The notes beneath the pieces are model-generated. The model was not told where the DNA came from and did no database searches. It saw nothing but the letters and a program-made list of their open reading frames with translations. Shown piece after piece: positions 9,225 through 17,391 of a DNA stretch of 64,000 bases. The stretch is from Coprococcus comes ATCC 27758. GTDB taxonomy: Bacteria; Bacillota; Clostridia; Lachnospirales; Lachnospiraceae. Every line of letters starts with the position of its first letter. Position 1 is the stretch's first letter. The position numbers were made by a program, and so were the translations under genes. The DNA lies in contig NZ_CP102277.1 in assembly GCF_025149785.1 (NCBI RefSeq), positions 2,170,001 to 2,234,000 on the forward strand, given 5' to 3'.

Positions 9225-10289
9225 ATGTATTACTTAAACAACAATTTAAAGAATTTAGTTCGCATATTTGATCAAAACGAACGAAAAAATTATTTACGAC
9301 TTGACTTAAACGAAAATCCCGGGGGACTTCCACAAGATTTTATTGATTCTATTCTGCCAGAAATAACACCTCAATTAATTGCACAATATCCTGAAACACG
9401 CCATTTTTCTGAAGTACTTGCAAAGCATCTGGATACTACACCAGAACACCTTTGCCTTGTAAACGGATCTGCTGAAGGAATTCGCTATATCATTCAGGCT
9501 TTCACTTCAGAAGGTGGAAAAATTGTCGGCGTTGTTCCGTCCTATTTCATGTTCCAGGTATATTCAGAAATGTATAACCGTTCTTTTGTAAAAGTACCTT
9601 ACAATGACGACCTGTCAATGGATATTCAAAACATTATTTCCACGTTAACCCCTGATACACAATTACTTATATTACTTAACCCAAATAACCCCATGGGAAA
9701 TGTATATTCAGAAACCGAATTTCAGGAAATCATTAAAGTATGTGAACAGCTTGAAATCACAATCCTTGTTGATGAAGCCTATCATTATTTTTACCCAAAA
9801 ACATTCATCAAATATGCTTTTAACTCAAAACATATTCTTGTTACAAGAACCTTCTCGAAATTATTTTCAATGGCTGGTTGCCGCCTTGGATATGTCGTTG
9901 GGCATCCTGATGAAATAAAAATGGTACAGAAATTATGTACACCTCATAATACTAATGCTTTTGCTATGCTGATCGCTGAAAAAATTTTAGAGGCTCCCGG
10001 TATTTTAACTTATTTAATTGAAAACTATAATCTTGGACGCGATTATTTAGTTAAAGAATTAGATACTCACGGATATCTCCACAAAGGTGATGCTGGAAAT
10101 TTCATTTTTATAAAGCCCAAAACAGATGCTGTATCTATTGTTGATAAAATGAAATCAGAAAAACAAATTTTAATAAAATCTTATTCTAATGTTGGAAACT
10201 TTGGTACCTGTCTGCGAGTTACAATTGGTGCCAGACAATATATGGAACGCTTTTTAGATGCTTTATTTGAACTAGACAATATAAATTAA
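9225..10289 (+). CDS. HisC/CobD-type PLP-dependent aminotransferase or decarboxylase
   Basis: 354 residues of fold-type I PLP enzyme, the size of histidinol-phosphate aminotransferase. Seen are LDLNENPGG (26-34), LNPNNPMGN (151-159), D183 in VDEAYHYF, the Schiff-base K212 in TRTFSKLFSMAG, and R220. It is not next to any histidine gene. The same subgroup includes CobD-type L-threonine/L-serine phosphate decarboxylases that make amino-alcohol phosphates. The next gene is a cytidylyltransferase, so production of a phospho-amino-alcohol for CDP activation is an attractive inference. A plain sugar or amino-acid aminotransferase remains possible. SD AAAGGAG lies 8 nt before ATG. Confidence 0.8.
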   Translation: MYYLNNNLKNLVRIFDQNERKNYLRLDLNENPGGLPQDFIDSILPEITPQLIAQYPETRHFSEVLAKHLDTTPEHLCLVNGSAEGIRYIIQAFTSEGGKIVGVVPSYFMFQVYSEMYNRSFVKVPYNDDLSMDIQNIISTLTPDTQLLILLNPNNPMGNVYSETEFQEIIKVCEQLEITILVDEAYHYFYPKTFIKYAFNSKHILVTRTFSKLFSMAGCRLGYVVGHPDEIKMVQKLCTPHNTNAFAMLIAEKILEAPGILTYLIENYNLGRDYLVKELDTHGYLHKGDAGNFIFIKPKTDAVSIVDKMKSEKQILIKSYSNVGNFGTCLRVTIGARQYMERFLDALFELDNIN

Positions 10290-10305
10290 AGGAGTCGCTT
10301 TTTTA

Positions 10306-11664
10306 ATGACAAAAGTTATAACTTATGGAACTTATGATCTACTTCATTACGGTCATATCAGATTATTAGAAAGAGCAAAAGCTCTTGGCGATTATTTGAT
10401 CGTTGGAGTAACATCGGATGATTTTGACAAAACACGTGGAAAAATAAATGTACAGCAGTCCCTAATGGAACGTATTGAAAACGTCCGTTCTACCGGGCTT
10501 GCTGACAAAATAATTATTGAAGAATATGAAGGGCAAAAAATTGATGATATCCAACATTACAATGTTGACATTTTTACTGTTGGTTCTGATTGGGTTGGAT
10601 ATTTTGACTATTTAAAAAAATATTGTAAAGTTGTCTATTTAGATCGAACAGCAGGTGTATCCAGTTCTGAGCTTCGAGCAAAAGACAGCAATTTAAAGCT
10701 TGGATTAACAGGGAACTCTACTCTTGTGGAAAAATATTTTCATGAAAGTAAATTTGTCAACGGTGCAGATGTTACAGCCATTTCAGCTTCATCCATTACT
10801 CCTGAATTAAAATCCGAAAGCAATCTAATAACGCAAGACACCTATAGTGATCTTCTTTCTTGTGTAGATGCTGTGTATATTGCCTCGCATCCAACTGAAC
10901 ATTATAACCATATCAGGCAGGCTTTACTTGACGGAAAACATGTTTTATGCGAATCACCAATTGCCCTTTCCGAATTAGAATGTAAAGAACTTTATCAACT
11001 GGCAACTGATAAAAATTTAATTTTAATGGATGCTATAAAAACAGCATACTCCACAGCATATAATCGTTTACTTTTACTTTTAAAATCAGGAAAAATAGGT
11101 AATATTCTTTCTGTTGAATCAACCTGTACAAGCTTAAAAAACCTAAATGCTAATCCAGTAAAAAATATTTCAAATTATTGGAATAGCATTTGTTCATGGG
11201 GCCCTACTGCCATGTTACCTATTTTTCATATTCTGGGTACAAATTGGGTTGATATAAATATCTCATCTCTTATGATGGATGAGTTTTCTACTTTTGATTT
11301 ATTTACAAAAATAAATTTTACTTATCCTAACGCAGTTGCTTCGTTAAAAGTAGGAAAAGGAGTCAAATCAGAAGGTGAATTGATTATTTCCGGTACCAAA
11401 GGTTACATTTATGTACCTGCCCCTTGGTGGAAAACAGAATATTTTGAAGTACGATTTGAAAACCAAAATAACAATCGACGTTATTTTTATCAATTAGATG
11501 GAGAAGGTATACGCAATGAATTAGTAGCATTTTTAAGAGCAATCCGAAGGAATCAACTACCAAATAATCTCTCCAAAGAACTATCTATAAATATTACAAA
11601 AGTTATACAGATTTTTGAAAGTGATACGAATGTATTTCATATCACTTCTTCTGATAATTTTTGA
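10306..11664 (+). CDS. TagD-like cytidylyltransferase fused to a Gfo/Idh/MocA oxidoreductase-like domain
   Basis: 452 residues in two parts. Residues 1-125 form a glycerol-3-phosphate cytidylyltransferase-like domain with TYGTYDLLHYGH (6-17, HxGH CTP motif) and RTAGVSSSELR (114-124, equivalent to the RTxGISTT loop). Residues about 130-450 resemble Gfo/Idh/MocA dehydrogenases. The usual EKP signature is ESP here (216-218 in VLCESPIAL), and the N-terminal dinucleotide loop is degenerate (GLTGNS), so NAD-dependent catalysis is uncertain. The first domain should make a CDP-alcohol from an alcohol phosphate and CTP. TagD alone is about 130 residues, so this is a true fusion. It is last in the operon, before a terminator. 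Confidence 0.85.
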   Translation: MTKVITYGTYDLLHYGHIRLLERAKALGDYLIVGVTSDDFDKTRGKINVQQSLMERIENVRSTGLADKIIIEEYEGQKIDDIQHYNVDIFTVGSDWVGYFDYLKKYCKVVYLDRTAGVSSSELRAKDSNLKLGLTGNSTLVEKYFHESKFVNGADVTAISASSITPELKSESNLITQDTYSDLLSCVDAVYIASHPTEHYNHIRQALLDGKHVLCESPIALSELECKELYQLATDKNLILMDAIKTAYSTAYNRLLLLLKSGKIGNILSVESTCTSLKNLNANPVKNISNYWNSICSWGPTAMLPIFHILGTNWVDINISSLMMDEFSTFDLFTKINFTYPNAVASLKVGKGVKSEGELIISGTKGYIYVPAPWWKTEYFEVRFENQNNNRRYFYQLDGEGIRNELVAFLRAIRRNQLPNNLSKELSINITKVIQIFESDTNVFHITSSDNF

Positions 11665-11668
11665 AAAA

Positions 11669-11703
11669 CAGGCGGATCATCAATTTTAAATTGTGACCGC
11701 CTG
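11669..11703. terminator. Shared bidirectional terminator
   Basis: CAGGCGG (11669-11675) pairs with CCGCCTG (11697-11703), with an inner CAATTT/AAATTG pair. T-rich tracts lie on both sides (CTCTTTTTTA on plus; TTTTTCAAAAA on minus). It ends the plus-strand island and the converging LicD operon. Confidence 0.85.
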
Positions 11704-11710
11704 CTCTTTT

Positions 11711-12865
11711 TTATTTAATTCTTTTTTTTACTTCTTCCTCTAAAATTTTTTCATTCTTTTTCCAGTCTGCATGAACAAAATGTGGCTCTCCACAAGGAAA
11801 TGTATAAAAATCATAACCATATAACTCTTCTAAAATATAAATATAGTTATTAGGTACATAATATTTATCTCCTTCAAATTCTATTTTCTTAAGAGGATAA
11901 AAATTATCTTTTGCAATTATATTCCTATCATCGCAATAACTCCAACTATCAAAGCTATATAAGCATCCCTTTGCATCCTTTTTATCGCAAACCACGTTTT
12001 TCTCTCGAAGTTTATTAAAATATTTATCAAATATCTTTGAAACTTGTACACCAATAGTCGAATCAGCATCGACACATCCTGCTTTACGAAACTCTCGGAT
12101 TAACGGATTACTTTCATCTGTCAGTTCTGATTTTAACTCTCTTTTAACCCTTTGATTTCCCTCCCATTTTTCATATGTTGCTTCACTAATCCAATCGAAC
12201 GGGAATACATCAATAAAAACAGGAACCGTTGAGTCTTTGTAAGTAAAACGAATCTGTTTACAAAATCCCCAAGCATCATATCTCACTGTAAGACGATATT
12301 CTTGATTATCCTTTAATATTTCTCTTAATTTATCAATATCCTCTCGAGCCATACAAGTATCTATATCGTCATCCCACGGAATAAATCCTTTATGTCTTAC
12401 TGCCCCTAACAAAGTTCCCGCATAAAGCCAATAAAATAATTGATGCTCATCGCAAATCCTGACAAAAGCTTTCAGCAAATCTTTTTCGAGAAGCTGTAAA
12501 TTTCTATTTACCCCCTGAGTTTTCGGTAATGCAAGAAAGAATCTCTTTTGAGCATCTACTGTAGACTCCCCATCTTTTCGATATTCTTGCCAGAACATCT
12601 GCATATCTTGTTTATGATAATGTGTAATAATTCTTTCCAAACGAGCATTCTCCTCATGCAGACGTCTCACCTCATTTGCTAAACCATCTATTTTTCCACT
12701 CATCTGATTATAAAGTTCATTTCGATGATTATAACTATTTTTTACCCCTGATTCTAAAATCTGTTTTAAGGAATCTGCTTTTTCCAATAAGTTGTTTGCT
12801 TTGTCAAAGAACTGTCTTTTTCCTACCGGAAGACGCCAATATACATAATCCCAAATTCTTCCCAT
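11711..12865 (-). CDS. LicD-family phosphotransferase
   Basis: 384 residues from ATG 12865, chosen because AAGGAG is 7 nt upstream and because it removes overlap with the preceding gene. Residues about 15-95 are charged and heptad-like (probable coiled coil). The LicD core follows with YAGTLLGAVRHKGFIPWDD at about 148-166 and the acidic WDDDID (164-169), the nucleotidyltransferase-fold metal site. LicD enzymes transfer phosphocholine or related phospho-alcohols from CDP derivatives to teichoic acids and glycans. It faces the plus-strand cytidylyltransferase operon across a shared terminator, so the two may be consecutive steps (inference). C-terminal Lys-rich tail. Confidence 0.88.
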   Translation of the reverse strand: MGRIWDYVYWRLPVGKRQFFDKANNLLEKADSLKQILESGVKNSYNHRNELYNQMSGKIDGLANEVRRLHEENARLERIITHYHKQDMQMFWQEYRKDGESTVDAQKRFFLALPKTQGVNRNLQLLEKDLLKAFVRICDEHQLFYWLYAGTLLGAVRHKGFIPWDDDIDTCMAREDIDKLREILKDNQEYRLTVRYDAWGFCKQIRFTYKDSTVPVFIDVFPFDWISEATYEKWEGNQRVKRELKSELTDESNPLIREFRKAGCVDADSTIGVQVSKIFDKYFNKLREKNVVCDKKDAKGCLYSFDSWSYCDDRNIIAKDNFYPLKKIEFEGDKYYVPNNYIYILEELYGYDFYTFPCGEPHFVHADWKKNEKILEEEVKKRIK

Positions 12866-12882
12866 ATCATTTCTCCTTACTC

Positions 12883-13911
12883 TCAAGATTCAATACAAAA
12901 TATTTTCCGCGTAAGCGCAAATCTTCTTACAATCATAATTCCTGCCGTAACCCATAACATTTTCCCAACAATCTGGATCACAAAATATTCTGCATCACTC
13001 ATCCCATGAGAAATTATATATCCATACACCATTCCCCAAGGGAACATATTCAACTCCACTAAATGAAAGCATAAAACTATTAAGGAATTTTTTCCATAAA
13101 ATAGTAAAATCTTTTTTATCCCAGAACAATATTTGCATAAAAACATACATATTATAATTATAACATAAGATCCTGCCAATGCCCCTGCTATATCCAAGAT
13201 ACCATTTTCATATGCATTATTGACCATATATAAACCTCTACTAAATATAATAGATATATACCAAACTGCACATAGTAAAACAAATATCTCCTTTTTACAC
13301 CTAATCGACAATATTTTCTTTGATTTACATAACCATCCCAAATACACAAAAATACAAGCTACCATTCCTGGTTGAATACTCCATGGGAACCAAATATATT
13401 TAGATGAATAATAGCCAATGATTGCGATTACCAGAATCCCTATGTACCCATATCTATACTGTATAAAAAATCTGGTAATCAACAATGCTACAAATAATGC
13501 CAATAAAAACCAAATTGCTCCTATCTGATGAATCTGATATCTTGACATTACATCGTTATGGTCTGATCCAGCGCCAAACATCCCCGCAAGAATCCACATT
13601 TTTAAATTAGCGATCAAATCAGGTCGTTTCATAACAAAGTCTTCGCAGACAGACCATGCACACATTATCCCCCATGTAAATATATATGGAAATATCAATT
13701 GTTTAAATCGCTTTTTTGCAAATTCCCATAATGTCATTCGACTAGAAAGAAAGTAACCACTGATCAGGAAAAATATAGGCATATGAAACGAAAAAATAAA
13801 CCTCTCTGTCAAAGTCATTCCTCTTGCTATTAATCCCATATGCCCTACAATAACAGCAATGATGGCTATTCCTTTAGCAGCATCAAAATATTCAATTCGT
13901 TGCTTTTTCAC
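12883..13911 (-). CDS. Acyltransferase family 3 membrane protein
   Basis: 342 residues with about ten hydrophobic segments. The N-terminus RIEYFDAAKGIAIIAVIVGH holds the family 3 (OafA/NolL/WecH-like) RxxxxDxxKGIxI signature and catalytic-type His (GH near 22-23). FSFHMPIFFLISGYF follows near 40-54. Such proteins acetylate or otherwise acylate sugars during or after export, using cytoplasmic acyl donors. It lies 17 nt before LicD and 19 nt after the GT8 fusion gene, so it belongs to the same operon. The acceptor is unknown, probably a sugar of the exported glycan. Confidence 0.85.
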   Translation of the reverse strand: MKKQRIEYFDAAKGIAIIAVIVGHMGLIARGMTLTERFIFSFHMPIFFLISGYFLSSRMTLWEFAKKRFKQLIFPYIFTWGIMCAWSVCEDFVMKRPDLIANLKMWILAGMFGAGSDHNDVMSRYQIHQIGAIWFLLALFVALLITRFFIQYRYGYIGILVIAIIGYYSSKYIWFPWSIQPGMVACIFVYLGWLCKSKKILSIRCKKEIFVLLCAVWYISIIFSRGLYMVNNAYENGILDIAGALAGSYVIIIICMFLCKYCSGIKKILLFYGKNSLIVLCFHLVELNMFPWGMVYGYIISHGMSDAEYFVIQIVGKMLWVTAGIMIVRRFALTRKIFCIES

Positions 13912-13930
13912 TTTTAATCAAACCTCAGTT

Positions 13931-15778
13931 CTAAATTCCACCTATTGTTTTAATAATAATCTTTTTAGCCACCTCACGTCTAGCTGTATCTTTAGGAAAA
14001 ACTTTTTCACCAACTTCAACCACATGATCTCTAATTTTTTGCTTTATTCCTACACGGGAGCCCTCCGGATCACACATACGTTGCATAATTGTCTCATAAA
14101 ATACAGTATTACGAGAATATTTCCAAAATTCTTCCGCCATATCAGACCATGGCTGATGCCACGGTTTATCTGGACCGGCATAATGAATTATTTTAGGATT
14201 TTTTCTTGCTTCCATATGCTCATCATGTAAATATTTTGGTGCCAATGCAATAATCTGACTAAGTCTGATTCCTCTCCAATCAACCATTACATTCCATGCC
14301 ATATCAACAAATTTTACTCTACCCTGCGCCAAATAATTTAATACATCCTGATCCAGTAATTCCCATTCGTATGAAGCGGCAAATTTAAGCATTTCCGCAG
14401 TTGTATATGTTTTTCTAAACTCCGCTAAATTAAATACAATAACTCCTGCCTGGAAATACTCATATGGTTTTTTAATTTTAAGAATTGTATCCATATACTT
14501 TTTCTTATTAGGCTCAAATCCATTATATAATCCTGCTGTATCCGCATCTTTCGCTGCTGCAAGCAGATAACCATCAACGTCCGTCGCATACAATTCCGCG
14601 ATATCTGCATTTACAACCAAATCACTGTCAATATAAACTGCTTTATCATAATCTGCTAAAATCTGTGGCATTAACAATCTAAAGTAGGTCTCTAATGCAA
14701 AATGACCTCTTAAAAACAACTTCTTAAATGGTTTCTCGTAACGTCTGATATCCAGAAAACGTAATGTTATATTTTGATGATCTTCTAACTGCTTCTTTAA
14801 TCTATCCTGACTTCCCATCGAAATATCTCTGTGCATAATAATAAGATCGTAATTCTGATCATCATTAGAATTCGCACGTATTGACTCCAGTACTGCTGCC
14901 AAATACGGAACATAATATTCATTTGCAGATAAAACTACTGCATTATTATTTTCCGCATATGCTGGTTTTAAATGCACTACTGGATCAGTATTAAAAAATA
15001 CAACCGTCTGTAATGTTTTAATTTTTAAATTTCTAGTACGTTTTACATGAAAATAAAAAATACTTAACAGGCGTTCTGCTAAATGTCCCGGTGTTCTTAA
15101 TGCTTCAATTGAATAATCACTCATATCCATTCTTTTTTCACATTCACCCAATATATCAAATAACCATGCTGCATATTCCTGAAATAAATCTTTTTTCATA
15201 ATATACATATTACATAAACATGTCATCTTACCTTTCAAATAAGATTCCATATCGTCTACATATTCCGGATATTTTTCTTTCACAACTTCACGCATAATAT
15301 CCAAATCTTTTACATGCAACTGGTTTCCATTTTTATACTGGTCATATACTGTTCGGTCATTGACCGGCATTTTAGTAATATCTTTTTCCTCTGTAATCAC
15401 CAAATCATAACCTTCAATTTCCCTCCGCATGGTCTCATCATCAATTTTATATTTCTTAACCGATTTCTTATCTAAAAATTCTTCACATACATTCTGCCAG
15501 CAGTCCAATAAATATTTTTCCTTAGAGAAATTCATGTAACGTCTATAATGGAAAAATCCATAATAATCTGCATCCAAATTTTTCCACGCCCAATACTGTG
15601 CTGTTAATTCACAGTAATTTGGATTTTTAGCTGAAATATTTTCTCCTTCATTATCTCTAAGCATACCTTTAAAACGCTTTTCATTTAAAGCACATCCAAC
15701 CTGAATCGGTTTTATAATCTCACTAGGTACTACTTCTACCGGTTTGTGACATGATACCAAAATACTAATATTACTCAT
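13931..15778 (-). CDS. DUF4422 - family 8 glycosyltransferase fusion
   Basis: 615 residues in two glycosyltransferase-like modules. Residues about 1-250 match DUF4422 by ILVSCHKP near the start and YWAWKNLDADYYGFFHYRRY (62-81). Residues about 280-545 are GT8: VVLSANEYYVPYL, then DSD at 384-386 in AVYIDSDLVVN (Mn-nucleotide site), FQAGVIVFNL and a late HYAGPDKPW. GT8 members retain stereochemistry and use UDP-glucose or UDP-galactose-type donors. A bifunctional enzyme adding two sugars is likely; the substrates are not readable. It lies 58 nt downstream of the TagH gene. Confidence 0.85.
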   Translation of the reverse strand: MSNISILVSCHKPVEVVPSEIIKPIQVGCALNEKRFKGMLRDNEGENISAKNPNYCELTAQYWAWKNLDADYYGFFHYRRYMNFSKEKYLLDCWQNVCEEFLDKKSVKKYKIDDETMRREIEGYDLVITEEKDITKMPVNDRTVYDQYKNGNQLHVKDLDIMREVVKEKYPEYVDDMESYLKGKMTCLCNMYIMKKDLFQEYAAWLFDILGECEKRMDMSDYSIEALRTPGHLAERLLSIFYFHVKRTRNLKIKTLQTVVFFNTDPVVHLKPAYAENNNAVVLSANEYYVPYLAAVLESIRANSNDDQNYDLIIMHRDISMGSQDRLKKQLEDHQNITLRFLDIRRYEKPFKKLFLRGHFALETYFRLLMPQILADYDKAVYIDSDLVVNADIAELYATDVDGYLLAAAKDADTAGLYNGFEPNKKKYMDTILKIKKPYEYFQAGVIVFNLAEFRKTYTTAEMLKFAASYEWELLDQDVLNYLAQGRVKFVDMAWNVMVDWRGIRLSQIIALAPKYLHDEHMEARKNPKIIHYAGPDKPWHQPWSDMAEEFWKYSRNTVFYETIMQRMCDPEGSRVGIKQKIRDHVVEVGEKVFPKDTARREVAKKIIIKTIGGI

Positions 15779-15836
15779 ATTACCTTCAACCTTTCTCTTC
15801 TTGTTTTTAATAATCTACCTTCGTTAATATTGAAAA

Positions 15837-16577
15837 TTAATGATATTCTTTTATATATTCATCAGTTACTTCTTTTACAAGACCACTCATTCTAACATCG
15901 CCTTTATCCAGCCAAATAGCATGGTCACATAATTTTCTTACAGATTTCACATCATGAGAAACATATAAAAGAGTTGTTCCATTACTTAACATTTCTTCCA
16001 TACGTTTATAACATTTTTGTTGAAACTGATAATCTCCAACAGATAAAATTTCATCTACTACCAAAATATCCGGTCGTACCATTGTTGCAATTGCAAATCC
16101 TAATCTAGCCTGCATACCTGATGAAAAATTTTTAATTGGAACATCCAAAAAATCTTGCAATTCTGCGAAATCTATAATCTCATTAAAATGTTCTTCCATA
16201 AATTTACGCGAATGACCCAACACTGTGCCATTCAAAAAAACATTTTCCCTTGCTGTCATATTCATATCAAATCCAGCCCCTAGTTCAATCAGCGGTGCAA
16301 TTTTCCCCCGAGTCGTAACAGTTCCTGTGTATGGTTTTAAAATTCCACAACATGCTTTTAATAATGTTGATTTTCCGGAACCATTTGTTCCAATCAGTCC
16401 CCATGCTTCACCACTTTTTACTTTTAAATTAACGTGTTTTAAAGCAAGAAATTCTTGGAACATTAATTCATGTTTTATCATTTTAATAACATATTCCTTC
16501 AAATTATCAACTTTTTCCGAAGCAAGATTAAATCGTATTGTCAAATCCTCTACATCCACTACATATTCTTCATTCAT
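15837..16577 (-). CDS. tagH: Polysaccharide/teichoic acid ABC exporter, ATP-binding subunit
   Basis: 246 residues. Walker A GTNGSGKST (63-71), signature FSSGMQARLG, Walker B DILVVDE and the H-loop VSHD are all intact. The N-terminal extension (DLTIRFNLASEKVDNLKEYV) is characteristic of TagH/Wzt-type proteins. It lacks the long C-terminal carbohydrate-binding domain found in some Wzt proteins. With the adjacent permease it should export undecaprenyl-linked glycan from the cytoplasm. It is 10 nt downstream of the permease gene. The symbol is by family; the glycan may not be teichoic acid. Confidence 0.88.
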   Translation of the reverse strand: MNEEYVVDVEDLTIRFNLASEKVDNLKEYVIKMIKHELMFQEFLALKHVNLKVKSGEAWGLIGTNGSGKSTLLKACCGILKPYTGTVTTRGKIAPLIELGAGFDMNMTARENVFLNGTVLGHSRKFMEEHFNEIIDFAELQDFLDVPIKNFSSGMQARLGFAIATMVRPDILVVDEILSVGDYQFQQKCYKRMEEMLSNGTTLLYVSHDVKSVRKLCDHAIWLDKGDVRMSGLVKEVTDEYIKEYH

Positions 16578-16587
16578 AATAATTCTC

Positions 16588-17376
16588 CTAGAAGTATAAA
16601 ATAAAATTATCCTGCGTTTTCTTAAATACAGTCAAGCCAATTACCAGCATAACGCCTGCCATAACCCAGCATCCAACAAAAATACGTAACGTCGGCAACT
16701 GTCCATACAATACTAAACCACGGAAGAACTGAATATAATAATACATTGGATTAAAATATTCAATAAGTGTTCTAAGCCAATTTGGTAATAAATCTATCGG
16801 ATAAAATAACGGTGTCAAATACGTCCATGCAACAGTAATTGCATTATAAATGTACTGAATATCTCTGAAAAATACATTGGCCGCTGAAAGCAGAAATCCC
16901 ATACCACACACAAAAATATATAATGGAATAATTACTAACGGAAATAATAAAATATATGGTGAAAAATGTGATCTAGTAAATAACATTACGATAACCAACG
17001 CACCCATTGAAAAAATTAAATCAATAAGCGAACTCGTAACCTTTGATAATGTAAAAATATATTTAGGCACATATATTTTTTTTATCAAAGAACTATTGTC
17101 CAAGACTGAATACATTGACATATGTGTTGACGAATTCATGAAATCAAATAAGGTTTGTCCTGCCAACAGATATACTGGATAATTTTCTATTCCCTGCCTG
17201 AACATTTGCGAAAATACCAACGTCATTACAATCATAATCAGTAAAGGATTTAAAATACTCCATAAATATCCCAAAAAACTTCTACGATATTTTAATTTCA
17301 CATCTCTTACTACGAGCTCACGTAACAAATCCTTATATTGAAAAAATGTATTTATTCTATCCTTTGTCTCATTCAT
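16588..17376 (-). CDS. tagG: Polysaccharide/teichoic acid ABC exporter, permease subunit
   Basis: 262 residues, ABC-2 type. A cytoplasmic N-terminus with YKDLLRELVVRDVKLKYRRS and SFLGYLWSILNPL is the TagG/Wzm amphipathic gate region. Six hydrophobic segments follow, with FFRDIQYIYN and YLTPLFYPI in the usual places. It forms the membrane channel that moves lipid-linked glycan and is paired with TagH just downstream. Genes on either side encode glycosyltransferases, so the pair serves this locus. Co-occurrence with an (interrupted) Wzy-like gene is unusual and is discussed as a finding. Confidence 0.9.
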   Translation of the reverse strand: MNETKDRINTFFQYKDLLRELVVRDVKLKYRRSFLGYLWSILNPLLIMIVMTLVFSQMFRQGIENYPVYLLAGQTLFDFMNSSTHMSMYSVLDNSSLIKKIYVPKYIFTLSKVTSSLIDLIFSMGALVIVMLFTRSHFSPYILLFPLVIIPLYIFVCGMGFLLSAANVFFRDIQYIYNAITVAWTYLTPLFYPIDLLPNWLRTLIEYFNPMYYYIQFFRGLVLYGQLPTLRIFVGCWVMAGVMLVIGLTVFKKTQDNFILYF

Positions 17377-17391
17377 ATTTTTATAATCTCC

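Noticed and set aside
9225-10289. Calling the PLP enzyme hisC
   Set aside because: Motifs fit the family, but there are no histidine genes nearby and the context is glycan decoration, so the symbol was withheld.
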